Assembly (NCBI GenBank): GCA_043783625.1
Contig: JAYVZE010000027.1
Location: 5,529 to 69,528, forward strand
Source: JAFDVL01 sp043783625
Lineage (GTDB): Bacteria > Acidobacteriota > Blastocatellia > RBC074
Length of the DNA stretch: 64,000 nucleotides
Direction of reading: 5' to 3'
Part shown: one piece after another, positions 1-7,900 of the stretch
Position numbering within the stretch: the stretch's first letter is position 1
Layout of the letters: each line of letters opens with the position of its first letter
Notes under the pieces: model-generated
Database searches by the model: none
Seen by the model: only the letters and a program-made list of their open reading frames with translations
Told to the model about the DNA's origin: nothing
Position numbers and translations under genes: made by a program

Positions 1-854
1 GCTATGAAAAAGGTGCGTTCACCGATGCCAAAAATCGCAAAGAAGGATTATTTGAACAAGCTGAAGGCGGGACTATTTTTTTAGATGAAATTGGCGAACT
101 GGAGCTGGGGCTACAAGCTAAATTATTGCGCGTCCTGGAAGAAGGCGCGTTCCGTCGCGTTGGCGGATTAAAAGATTTACCGCTCGACGTGCGCGTTATT
201 GCTGCTTCCAATCGTGATTTAAAAACGGAGAGCGATGCCGGGAATTTCCGCCTTGATTTGTATTATCGTTTATCGGTGATTCAAATTGATATTCCGCCCT
301 TGCGCGAGCGCGGGGATGACATTCTGATCCTGAGCGAATACTACCTCAAACAATTCAACCAAAAATTACGCAAACAAATTCGCGGGCTATCGCCTGAAGT
401 GAGTTCAACTTTTCGTTATTACGGCTGGCCTGGAAATGTCCGCGAACTCCGCAACGTGATTGAGCGCGTCATGATTTTAGAAGACGGCGAACAAATAACG
501 CCGATGTGGTTGCCGCGCGGAATGACCAAAGATGAAGTTAAAATTACGGCCAGCGTAACCGAAGCAGTCGAACAGCAGGCAGAGCTGAAGAATGCCTTCT
601 TGCCTGAACTGGTCATTCCGGTGGTCGCGGTGCCTCCGGCTGTCACAACCGCCCCCGTACCCTTTTTACTTCCGGCGGAAGGCGTGGAATTAGAGGCTGT
701 TGAGATGTCACTCGTCAGACAGGCGTTGATGCGCTGTCATGGCAATCAAACACGGGCGGCTGAATTATTGAGCATCTCACGCGACCAATTACGTTACCGC
801 TTAAAAAAACTGGAAGGGGTCCTGGAAGAGGTCAGGGATAAAGCAATATCATGA
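1..854 (+). CDS. Sigma-54-dependent NtrC-type transcriptional activator (5' truncated)
   Basis: C-terminal part of a bacterial enhancer-binding protein that opens sigma-54 promoters by ATP hydrolysis. The reading frame is already open at base 3. The visible part begins inside the AAA+ domain at the sigma-54 contact loop, written GAFTDA (a known variant of GAFTGA), then Walker B (GGTIFLDEIGEL), the sensor regions (SNRDLK, YYRLSVIQIDIPPLRER) and WPGNVRELRNVIER. A FIS-type helix-turn-helix closes the protein (GNQTRAAELLSISRDQLRYR). Any receiver domain and Walker A lie upstream of the window. Its stop overlaps the ATG of the histidine kinase gene (ATGA), so the two form a translationally coupled two-component pair. 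The good -24/-12 promoters nearby make it the obvious candidate regulator of this island; that link is inference. Confidence 0.95.
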   Translation, partial: YEKGAFTDAKNRKEGLFEQAEGGTIFLDEIGELELGLQAKLLRVLEEGAFRRVGGLKDLPLDVRVIAASNRDLKTESDAGNFRLDLYYRLSVIQIDIPPLRERGDDILILSEYYLKQFNQKLRKQIRGLSPEVSSTFRYYGWPGNVRELRNVIERVMILEDGEQITPMWLPRGMTKDEVKITASVTEAVEQQAELKNAFLPELVIPVVAVPPAVTTAPVPFLLPAEGVELEAVEMSLVRQALMRCHGNQTRAAELLSISRDQLRYRLKKLEGVLEEVRDKAIS

Positions 855-1972
855 AAAAAAAACCTTCCTCACTACCAATTTTACCAGCTCCTGAACCGCT
901 GTTAATCCCTTCCTGCGAGTCCATTCTAAACGCCATGGAGGATGGTGTCTGTATTCAATCATTAGCAGGTCAGGTGCTGCGATCTAACGAAGCATTTGCA
1001 GCGATGATGGGATTGCCAATTGAAAAAGTTATCGGGCGGAATTGCTCTGAGGTATTTGGCTGTGCCGATCAAAACGGAGAATTACCGCATTTTTGTTCGC
1101 GCCAGAAAACCCTGCAAACAGGTGCTGTAACCAGCGAAGAAATTCAGGGGCGACTCCCCGATCAACGTTTACGCGCCCGCGTTTCTCCGTTACGCGATGA
1201 GACCGGACAGGTCATTGCTTTCGTGATGGTGATCCGCGACATCACCGATGTCGTAGTACGTGAACGTGAACTGGCACGAATCGAACAAATAGCGCGTTTC
1301 GGTGAATTATCCGCTGGACTGGCGCACGAAATAAAAAATCCGTTGGCCGGCATTCAAGGAGCCGTTGACATCATGATTCAACGCCGGAATCCGAACGACC
1401 CTGAACGCGAAGTACTCGAAAATGTCCGGCATGAAGTGGGGCGCATTGACGCTACAATTCATTCCCTGCTTGATCGTGCCAAACCGCGCGGGTTCAAATT
1501 TCAGGACGCCTCGCTCAATGAGGTTGTCCATCGCGCCATCAGCCTGGGACGGCATCAGACCGCCCATCGCGCACGGCAACGCGGGCACAAAATTCAAGTT
1601 GAATTCACCTCCGCCCCGCAGTCAATTATCATGAAAATAGATGCCGATCAAATTGAAGATGCGATTCTCAACCTCATCAGCAATGCCATTGAAGCCATTG
1701 AAAGCAATGGCACAATTTCCATTCAGTTCGACGAAGCCCCGCAAACCAACGAAATAATTATCGAAATCAAAGATGATGGACGCGGCATCTCGGCGGAAAA
1801 TCTCAAACGTATTTTCAGTCCGTTTTTTACTACGAATGAAAACGGAACAGGATTGGGATTACCTGCTGTCCAGCGCATTGCACGGGCACATGGCGGACGG
1901 GTTGAAGTCAGCTCCACCGTCGGACAAGGCTCCGTTTTTACGCTCCGCTTGCCGCGCCAGACTCACACATAA
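851..1972 (+). CDS. NtrB-like soluble PAS-domain sensor histidine kinase
   Basis: Sensor kinase of 373 residues, the likely partner of the preceding activator. It has no membrane segment or signal peptide, so it should sense a cytoplasmic cue. A PAS domain covers about residues 25-135. The HisKA H-box (GELSAGLAHEIKNPLAGIQG) places the phosphorylated histidine at residue 159. The HATPase domain follows with an N box (NLISNAIEAIESNG), G1 (DDGRGIS), an F box (FSPFFTT) and G2 (GTGLGLPAVQRIARAHGG). Two cysteines in the PAS region (residues 65 and 71) and one at 82 could bind a metal or respond to redox, but this is a guess. The start codon overlaps the upstream stop. Confidence 0.95.
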   Translation: MKKKPSSLPILPAPEPLLIPSCESILNAMEDGVCIQSLAGQVLRSNEAFAAMMGLPIEKVIGRNCSEVFGCADQNGELPHFCSRQKTLQTGAVTSEEIQGRLPDQRLRARVSPLRDETGQVIAFVMVIRDITDVVVRERELARIEQIARFGELSAGLAHEIKNPLAGIQGAVDIMIQRRNPNDPEREVLENVRHEVGRIDATIHSLLDRAKPRGFKFQDASLNEVVHRAISLGRHQTAHRARQRGHKIQVEFTSAPQSIIMKIDADQIEDAILNLISNAIEAIESNGTISIQFDEAPQTNEIIIEIKDDGRGISAENLKRIFSPFFTTNENGTGLGLPAVQRIARAHGGRVEVSSTVGQGSVFTLRLPRQTHT

Positions 1973-2074
1973 TTCTCACGCAGCTCTGCTCTCAACTCCT
2001 GCGGACTTTTGCCCGTCAGTGGGAATTTTCACACTATTCTGCTCCCCTTCCCTCCAATTTTACCCTTCGATTTC

Positions 2075-2090
2075 CGGCACGCACTTTGCT
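2075..2090 (+). promoter_or_regulatory. Sigma-54 (-24/-12) promoter of the usp-PNPOx-ldt operon
   Basis: The sequence CGGCACGCACTTTGCT matches the sigma-54 consensus TGGCACG-N4-TTGCW at every position but the first, with GG and GC separated by exactly 10 bases. The predicted transcription start is near 2101, giving a leader of about 34 bases to the ATG at 2135. The gap 1973-2134 holds nothing else recognisable. Confidence 0.8.
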
Positions 2091-2134
2091 CTCTTCTGGT
2101 TGGAGGTTTTCGCTGCGGAGAGGCGAAATAATTT

Positions 2135-3034
2135 ATGCTGAAAATCAACCGTTTACTATGTCCTATTGACTTAACCTCAGAGGCGGATAGTGCCTTACGC
2201 TATGCGGTTGCTCTGGCTCGCACCTACGAAGCAAAGCTTTATGTCTGTCATTGTGTCGAATCGCTGGCACAGGTTGATGAAGCCGGGATGCTCACCAAAA
2301 TTTATGAAGACACGATCAGAAGTCAGACGAATGAAGCAATCACAGAAAGCATTCTCTCTGAAGCGGTAGTGGTCGAAGGTGATCCGACTTCAATGATTAC
2401 GCAGGCTGCTATTGAACATAACATTGACTTAATCGTGATGCGTTCGCGCCGTCGCCCCATTGCAGCGGCTCTGCTCGGCTCCACGGCGGAAGCCGTCTGC
2501 CGCACCGCGCCCTGCCCGGTGCTGGTTATCCATCAGGACGAGCGCGAATGGGTTCCGCTGGATGCTTCAGAGATCAGACTCAAGCGCCTGCTGGTCGCAC
2601 ATGATTTTTCTAACGACGCTGAAATCGCCCTGAAATACGCCGCTTCACTGGCGCAGGAATATCAGGCGGAATTACATCTCGTCCATGTTTTACCTGTCAC
2701 AATTGCGGCGGGAGTCACCAGCCTTCCGGTCTCCCTCGAAAGCGATTACCAGCGTGCGACACAATTATTACGACTGTCAGTACCCGAAGAATTTTCCTTA
2801 TGGTGCAACGTCAAACAGACCGTGCTGACTGGACAACCTTACCGTGAAATCTTGAACTACGCCGAAGAAAATCAAATAGATTTAATTTGTATGGGAGTTC
2901 ACGGCGCAGGCTTCTCAATGCGTGCCTTATTCGGCTCTAACGCAGATCGCGTCTTACGACAGTCGCCCTGCCCTGTCTTAATTACGCGCCCTTTAAAACC
3001 AACGACTCCAATTAAAAAAGAGGTCTCACAATGA
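2135..3034 (+). CDS. Tandem-domain universal stress protein
   Basis: Cytoplasmic UspA-superfamily protein of 299 residues made of two Usp domains (about 1-135 and 150-290). Domain 2 keeps the ATP-binding signature (GVHGAGFSMRALFGSNADRV) and domain 1 has a divergent version (SRRRPIAAALLGSTAEAV). Both end in the CPVLVI/CPVLIT strand. Such proteins are induced in growth arrest and oxygen or energy limitation. A GAGAGG ribosome site precedes the ATG. Its stop overlaps the ATG of the PNPOx-like gene (ATGA), so it heads a three-gene operon behind a sigma-54 promoter. Confidence 0.93.
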   Translation: MLKINRLLCPIDLTSEADSALRYAVALARTYEAKLYVCHCVESLAQVDEAGMLTKIYEDTIRSQTNEAITESILSEAVVVEGDPTSMITQAAIEHNIDLIVMRSRRRPIAAALLGSTAEAVCRTAPCPVLVIHQDEREWVPLDASEIRLKRLLVAHDFSNDAEIALKYAASLAQEYQAELHLVHVLPVTIAAGVTSLPVSLESDYQRATQLLRLSVPEEFSLWCNVKQTVLTGQPYREILNYAEENQIDLICMGVHGAGFSMRALFGSNADRVLRQSPCPVLITRPLKPTTPIKKEVSQ

Positions 3035-3453
3035 TTGATAAATTAGGCGAAGGCGAAGCTCGTGAATTTTTGCAAAACCATCAAATTGGTCATCTCGGTT
3101 GCAATTCCGAAGGTGAGCCGTATGTCGTTCCAATCAGTTATTGGTTTGATGGCGAATTCATCTACAGCCATTCATTGCCGGGGCATAAAATCAGTACGAT
3201 GCGCAAACATCCACTCATCTGCTTACAAGTGGAAACGATTCAGGATGCGTACAACTGGCAGAGCGTGATTGCCTTTGGTGTGTATGAAGAAATTACCATC
3301 CCCGAAGAACGGGAACGAATTCTGACCTTACTTTTTCAGCAGCTCCCGCAACTCACTCCCGTCGAATCAAGAATGATTCGCGGGACTGCGGAGCTGATTG
3401 TTTTTCGCTTGGAAATTGAAAGAATTACTGGCGTCTGTGAAAAAATCTCGTAG
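3031..3453 (+). CDS. Pyridoxamine 5'-phosphate oxidase-like flavin-binding protein
   Basis: A 140-residue split-barrel protein of the PNPOx-like/NimA-like group, which binds FMN or F420. The family pattern is visible at the start (GHLGCNSEGEPYVVPISYWF, residues 19-38) and in the central strand with HKISTMRKHP and LICLQVE. It is translationally coupled to the universal stress protein by a 4-base overlap. The same pairing is common in stress islands, where such proteins are thought to reduce or sequester reactive species; the substrate here is unknown. Confidence 0.85.
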   Translation: MIDKLGEGEAREFLQNHQIGHLGCNSEGEPYVVPISYWFDGEFIYSHSLPGHKISTMRKHPLICLQVETIQDAYNWQSVIAFGVYEEITIPEERERILTLLFQQLPQLTPVESRMIRGTAELIVFRLEIERITGVCEKIS

Positions 3454-3461
3454 CCTTCATT

Positions 3462-4202
3462 ATGAACTTTACAAAATCTCACTCCTTGCCAAAATTATTG
3501 TGCTTACTGCTCCTGCTTGCGATCAGCAATGCGTTGGTTCAGGCAAAACCCCCTGCTCCGCAAACACTTGTTTCGCTCAGCCCTGAAGACAAGGCGATGG
3601 CGCGCGAATTGCTAAGTTCGCTTGGTTATTGGCTAAATTTTGAAGCCTCTGGAGACGATGCTTCCGTTCGCCATGCGCTGATTGCCTTTCAGAAAATCGA
3701 AGGGCGTAAGCTCACCGGAATTCTAACTACTGATGAGCTAAACGCGCTCCGCACTGCGAAAAAGCCAACGCCGATGGAAGGCGGCGATCCGCATATTGAA
3801 GTTGATTTACAACGTCAGGTGTTATTTATCATTGATAATAGTGGCATGATTTCGCTGATTCTTCCCATCTCATCCGGCTCTGGAAAATTGTATACACAGG
3901 ATGGCGCGACGCACCGTGCGGTTACTCCGCTAGGGCGTTTCAAAGTGGAACGCAAAATTTCAGGCTGGCGCAAAAGTCCGTTGGGGCTGTTGTATTATCC
4001 CAATTACATTCACGGCGGAATCGCTATCCATGGTAATCCTGCCGTTCCGACCTTCCCTGCAAGTCATGGCTGCATTCGCATCCCGATGTTTGCCAGCAAA
4101 GAATTCAGCGCGATAGCAATTGTCGGGATGGCGGTTTTAGTCCACGACGGCACACCGTTGCCTCTTGCTGAAAAATTGCCGGATACCGGAATACTTTTTT
4201 GA
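3462..4202 (+). CDS. Exported L,D-transpeptidase (YkuD) with peptidoglycan-binding domain
   Basis: Cell-wall enzyme of 246 residues that would form 3-3 cross-links or attach proteins to peptidoglycan in the periplasm. A signal peptide (about residues 1-28, ending VQA) is followed by a short PG_binding_1 domain (about 40-97) and a YkuD catalytic domain (about 110-235). The catalytic motif is IHGNP...SHGCIR, with His190, His202 and nucleophile Cys204. It lies 8 bases behind the PNPOx-like gene without a strong ribosome site of its own, so it is probably the last gene of the sigma-54 operon. L,D-transpeptidases act when normal 4-3 cross-linking is limited, which suits a stress operon. Confidence 0.93.
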   Translation: MNFTKSHSLPKLLCLLLLLAISNALVQAKPPAPQTLVSLSPEDKAMARELLSSLGYWLNFEASGDDASVRHALIAFQKIEGRKLTGILTTDELNALRTAKKPTPMEGGDPHIEVDLQRQVLFIIDNSGMISLILPISSGSGKLYTQDGATHRAVTPLGRFKVERKISGWRKSPLGLLYYPNYIHGGIAIHGNPAVPTFPASHGCIRIPMFASKEFSAIAIVGMAVLVHDGTPLPLAEKLPDTGILF

Positions 4203-4222
4203 TAGAGTAGGGTTCTGTGCGA

Positions 4223-4330
4223 TTAATATCCGGTCATGCGCAAAATCAAAAAAAGCGCAGCACCGAATAGAATAGCCCCGATCAGGATATACCAATGAAC
4301 GGGTTGTGGTTTGAAAGCCGGACGATTCAT
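4223..4330 (-). CDS. 35-residue single-pass membrane protein (new small gene)
   Basis: A short frame that general gene calling would miss. It encodes 35 residues: a polar N-terminus (MNRPAFKPQPVH), one hydrophobic helix (WYILIGAILFGAALFLIL) and a short RMTGY tail. Two independent signals support it. An AAGGAG ribosome site lies 8 bases before the ATG, and a near-consensus sigma-54 promoter stands on the same strand with its predicted start 48 bases upstream. It would be a bitopic inner-membrane peptide co-regulated with the stress island. I do not recognise a family. It might modulate a membrane partner such as the MgtA-type ATPase encoded 5.5 kb away, but that is speculation. Confidence 0.72.
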   Translation of the reverse strand: MNRPAFKPQPVHWYILIGAILFGAALFLILRMTGY

Positions 4331-4388
4331 AATTGAATTTCTCCTTCAGAGGTTATGTTGAATAAACGATCATTACAGTGGTTTTTAG

Positions 4389-4404
4389 TGCAAGTATTGT
4401 GCCG
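4389..4404 (-). promoter_or_regulatory. Sigma-54 (-24/-12) promoter for the 35-residue membrane protein
   Basis: On the minus strand the sequence CGGCACAATACTTGCA keeps GG and GC with 10 bases between them and differs from TGGCACG-N4-TTGCA at two positions. The predicted start is near 4378, 48 bases before the small gene's ATG. Confidence 0.7.
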
Positions 4405-4464
4405 TGAAATATACTCATTACAGCAAAAACTAAGTTTCCTTGCCGAATGATATATTGAGCAAAG

Positions 4465-4536
4465 ATGTGGGGTGGGTTCTTTACCCGCCAATGTCATGTT
4501 CTGAAAACAAGAGCGGGTAAAGAACCCGCTCCACAT
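4465..4536. repeat. Interspersed palindrome (24-nt arms) upstream of ackA
   Basis: Two 24-base arms (4465-4488 and 4513-4536) pair at 22 of 24 positions around a 24-base loop. Each arm is itself a hairpin (GGGTTCTTTACCC core). A run of eight T follows the right arm, so on the + strand it could terminate transcription coming from the transpeptidase operon. Apart from this palindrome, the small gene and its promoter, the stretch between 4203 and ackA holds nothing I recognise. Confidence 0.8.
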
Positions 4537-4566
4537 TTTTTTTGCGAATGAGCGTGGAAAATATTT

Positions 4567-5784
4567 ATGAATATTCTGGTTCTGAATTGCGGCAGCTCAA
4601 CGCTGAAATTTCAATTGATCGTCACCGATGAAACCCTGATTGAAACCAATGCCGACCAACGCTTAGCGAGCGGCGTCATTGAACGCCTCGGCGGTGAAGC
4701 AATTATTTCGGTCAGCGCGGAAAACGGAACCCCGCAACGTTACACCGCGCAATTGAAAAATGTCCGTGCTGCGCTGGACTATATCCTGCGCTGGCTGACC
4801 TCAGAAAAATCCGGCATCCGGGAAATTTCCACACTGGCGGATATTCACGCCGTCGGGCATCGCGTCGTGCATGGCGGCGAACAATTCAAAAAATCGGCAT
4901 TAATCACAGATGAAGTGCTACGCAGCATTGAGGATTGTATTGAACTGGCTCCGCTGCATAATCCGGCGAATTTACAGGGCATCAACGCCGTCCGCGAATT
5001 GCTGGGAACAGTGCCACAGGTCGCCGTCTTCGATACAGCGTTTCATCAGACCTTACCGGAGCAGGCGTATTTGTACGCTTTGCCCTATCAAGTCTATCGC
5101 CGTTACAAATTGCGACGCTATGGCTTTCACGGAACTTCGCACCGGTACGTCGCCTACCGTTATCGGCAATTGCGCAATATCCCGCGTGAACAGGTCAACA
5201 TCATCACGCTGCATCTGGGCAATGGATGTTCCGCCACAGCAATCAAAGCGGGAAATTCGGTAGACACTTCGATGGGGTTAACACCACTGGAAGGATTGGT
5301 CATGGGAACGCGTTCCGGCGATGTTGATCCGGCCATTCTTGCCTTTTTAGCCACGAAAGAAGGATGGTCAGTGGAAGAAGTGGAAGGGTTACTGAACAAA
5401 CAATCCGGGCTGTTAGGAATCTCCGGTTTGACGCACGACATGCGCGAATTGCTGGCGGAAGCCAAAGAAAATAATGACCGCCGCGCGAAGTTAGCCATCG
5501 AAATTTTTTGTTATCGTGTACGGAAATATATCGGTTCGTATCTGGCCGCGATGAACGGTGCAGACGCCGTAGTTTTCACCGGAGGCATTGGCGAAAATTC
5601 CGCCGAAATTCGCGCTCAGATTTGTGATGGATTGCAATGGCTGGGGCTGAAAATTGACGCAACTCGCAACACTATCGCCCGGCAGGAAGGAATCATCAGC
5701 ACCGAAGATTCACGGCTGGCAGCGTATGTCATTCCGACAGATGAAGAATTATTACTGGCTCGTGATACTGCCAGATGCGTCTGA
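4567..5784 (+). CDS. ackA: Acetate kinase
   Basis: Converts acetyl phosphate and ADP to acetate and ATP in the cytoplasm. The 405-residue length is typical of the family. Signature 1 is at the start (ILVLNCGSSTLKFQL). The second signature region (GFHGTSHRYVA), the phosphate-binding HLGNGCS segment, DTSMGLTPLEGLVMGTRSGDVDP and the FTGGIGENS adenine loop are all present. Acetyl phosphate can be supplied by the phosphoketolase encoded 7 kb downstream in the same island, giving a substrate-level ATP route. I see no clear sigma-54 site directly upstream. Confidence 0.98.
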   Translation: MNILVLNCGSSTLKFQLIVTDETLIETNADQRLASGVIERLGGEAIISVSAENGTPQRYTAQLKNVRAALDYILRWLTSEKSGIREISTLADIHAVGHRVVHGGEQFKKSALITDEVLRSIEDCIELAPLHNPANLQGINAVRELLGTVPQVAVFDTAFHQTLPEQAYLYALPYQVYRRYKLRRYGFHGTSHRYVAYRYRQLRNIPREQVNIITLHLGNGCSATAIKAGNSVDTSMGLTPLEGLVMGTRSGDVDPAILAFLATKEGWSVEEVEGLLNKQSGLLGISGLTHDMRELLAEAKENNDRRAKLAIEIFCYRVRKYIGSYLAAMNGADAVVFTGGIGENSAEIRAQICDGLQWLGLKIDATRNTIARQEGIISTEDSRLAAYVIPTDEELLLARDTARCV

Positions 5785-5805
5785 AAATCTTTTGGTGCTT
5801 TAGGA

Positions 5806-6387
5806 TCAGACCAGCAATTGTTTCAAGTAAAGTGTGACACCGTCATTAACCAATTCTTTTTGTGGTTGCTTCGGGTCTTTGGATGACTGGCTTTGTAATT
5901 TCAATGAAGTTGGTTTTTTGTCGAGTAGCAGCTTTCTTGATTTGGAAGTGTGCAGGAGTAGGAAGCGCTCCTCAATTGTTTGAAAAGTGATGGCGTGAAA
6001 TTCTTCCAGCAATACTAATAGGTATTTGGCAAATTGACGTGTACTTTGAAATTGAGAAATATATCCGCTCGGTGCCGAAGACTTTAGATCAATGTAAATG
6101 AGCCAGAGTGTACGCTCCTTCAAAACGACAATAACAGCGTCACAAGCACGATGATGGTCATGTGGGTCATGCTTAGTGCCGACTTTTAAGAGGGGCGACA
6201 TCAATGCAGGTTGTCCACGACCTTTATCCGGATCGAAGAGGAACCAGTCGCCATTTTGTGCCTTGATATTCACCAGTTTAAGCTTAGCATTCGGATCAGT
6301 TTCCTTAATCTTCGCTTCTGTATGTTGATCGCCAGAATAAATCACACAGGCTAGTGTACTTTTCAAGGTCAGTAGTTTTTGATTCAT
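5806..6387 (-). CDS. Putative PD-(D/E)XK nuclease partner of the adjacent AAA ATPase
   Basis: A 193-residue cytoplasmic protein that I do not recognise by family. It contains a pattern compatible with a PD-(D/E)XK nuclease core: CDAVIVV (Asp83), then after 16 residues IYIDLKS (Asp100-x-Lys102), followed by a Gln-containing helix (ISQFQSTRQFAKYLL). The last 40 residues are charged and low-complexity. Its ATG overlaps the stop of the ATPase gene by one base (TAATG), so the pair is translated as a unit. ATPase-plus-nuclease pairs of this kind are common in anti-phage systems. Nuclease activity and defence function are inferences. Confidence 0.7.
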   Translation of the reverse strand: MNQKLLTLKSTLACVIYSGDQHTEAKIKETDPNAKLKLVNIKAQNGDWFLFDPDKGRGQPALMSPLLKVGTKHDPHDHHRACDAVIVVLKERTLWLIYIDLKSSAPSGYISQFQSTRQFAKYLLVLLEEFHAITFQTIEERFLLLHTSKSRKLLLDKKPTSLKLQSQSSKDPKQPQKELVNDGVTLYLKQLLV

Positions 6388-7781
6388 TAATCATCACCAA
6401 AAAGAATTTCAGTTTGGATGGTATTCATATCTTCAATAGTGGTGTCAAAGGTTTCTACTTCGATGCCTTGATCGGGGTGGATAACGGCTTGTCGTAACCC
6501 ATTCATTTTCCCTCGTTTTCCTTTTCCACTACGTTTTTGGATGACTGTACAAGTCGTAAACAAACGAACTTTTTCAGGATCCATCAACTCTTCGTCAGCG
6601 TAGTGATACTTGCGCTGAATCGCTTGAGTGTGTTCAGTGCGTGCGTTGAGCATGATGAGTGTGTTCAATTCCTTGATAAGATAATCGCTATGAGTGGTCA
6701 TAAAGACCTTCAAACCACAGTTAACCAACCGCACGATAAGCCGAGCAAAAGCACGTTGATTGACTGGATGGAGGTTGAGCTCCGGTTCGTCAATCATGAG
6801 CAGGTCGCCAACTTTTGCACGACAACGTAAGTAAAAGCCAATGTCGAGTAAGGCTCTCACTGAACTTGAAGATTCAGACATTGACAGCCTGGGCTTACCT
6901 GAACCTTTTGGTTGATAATAAAGTCCATTGCCTTTGATGACTTTATAGGTTCCACCGATCACGGCTTCAAATGCATCAAGCAATTCAGGATGGGCTTCGA
7001 CTAACGGGCTTACATCTTTGTCTATGTCTTCTAGTTGGCGCACAAAGTCTACGTTGTCCTGCACTGGCCAGGCGTAACCTGACTTCATGTTTTCGTGCAG
7101 AAGGCGCGGGTTCCTTAGGTCTTTGGCATCTTGCCGTCCAAGTGCCTCGAATAAGCGAGTACGAGCAAAATCAAGTTCTTTACGGAAGATCGCGGCACCT
7201 GTGCGTTCGGCACTGGCGATGAACACATCAGGCAAGTATGGCGCGAAGATAGTCTCAGCAATCGCGTCTATAATAAAATCAACAAGAGAAACGCGATTAC
7301 GCGAGAGTTGATCATCAGCAAGTAGGATTTCAAGGGTTGCTGAATCTTTCGCTTTCTGTAGAGTGGCGAGTGTTTTATTGCCAGACGAATTTTTGATGGA
7401 ACCGAGGTACTCCTTGCTGAGAAAATCAAGCTCGGATTGTATAGACACCTTAATAGTTGCTTCAGTTAATAGCTTAGGGCTTGTGGCAAAAACCGTTGGT
7501 AGGGTTTGAGCATATCTCCTACTAATATGTAAAAGGTAAGTGTTAATCTTACCTGTAAAAAGCTCGTCGAGATTAATCAAGTTTTTTGAGGACAATAAAT
7601 CATTACGAAGTCTCATGCGCAATTCGTTGGCAAGGAGTTGCCGCCAACTCCGTAGAAAACCATACAGAGCGTACGTTACATAAGTTTTGCCAGTGTTATT
7701 CTCGCCACAAAGAAGCGTCAAATCAGCCAAATCAATTTCAGCTTCGTCAATCAGTCCGACTTTCTTGAGTTCAAATTTCAT
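6387..7781 (-). CDS. AAA ATPase of the OLD/RecF-like (AAA_15/AAA_21) type
   Basis: A 464-residue ABC-type ATPase. Walker A is GENNTGKT (residues 26-33). Residues 184-207 carry the FIASAERTGAAIFRKELD segment typical of this group. The signature region is SMSESSSSVRALL (300-312), Walker B is LLMIDEPELNLHP (327-339) and the switch histidine lies in TTHSDYL (His364). There is no TOPRIM domain after the ATPase, unlike full OLD nucleases, so catalysis may reside in the downstream partner. AGAAGG precedes the ATG. The pair sits between ackA and the response regulator, interrupting an otherwise coherent stress island and looking more AT-rich, which suggests acquisition. Confidence 0.88.
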   Translation of the reverse strand: MKFELKKVGLIDEAEIDLADLTLLCGENNTGKTYVTYALYGFLRSWRQLLANELRMRLRNDLLSSKNLINLDELFTGKINTYLLHISRRYAQTLPTVFATSPKLLTEATIKVSIQSELDFLSKEYLGSIKNSSGNKTLATLQKAKDSATLEILLADDQLSRNRVSLVDFIIDAIAETIFAPYLPDVFIASAERTGAAIFRKELDFARTRLFEALGRQDAKDLRNPRLLHENMKSGYAWPVQDNVDFVRQLEDIDKDVSPLVEAHPELLDAFEAVIGGTYKVIKGNGLYYQPKGSGKPRLSMSESSSSVRALLDIGFYLRCRAKVGDLLMIDEPELNLHPVNQRAFARLIVRLVNCGLKVFMTTHSDYLIKELNTLIMLNARTEHTQAIQRKYHYADEELMDPEKVRLFTTCTVIQKRSGKGKRGKMNGLRQAVIHPDQGIEVETFDTTIEDMNTIQTEILFGDD

Positions 7782-7900
7782 TGCTTACCTTCTGCCCTTT
7801 TACTCCAAAAAATTTTTGGATACTGCTACGCCGCGTATCTTACGAAAAATATTCAAATACAGGAAGTCGAAAGCTGACAAGCGGGAAGCTTGCGATATAG

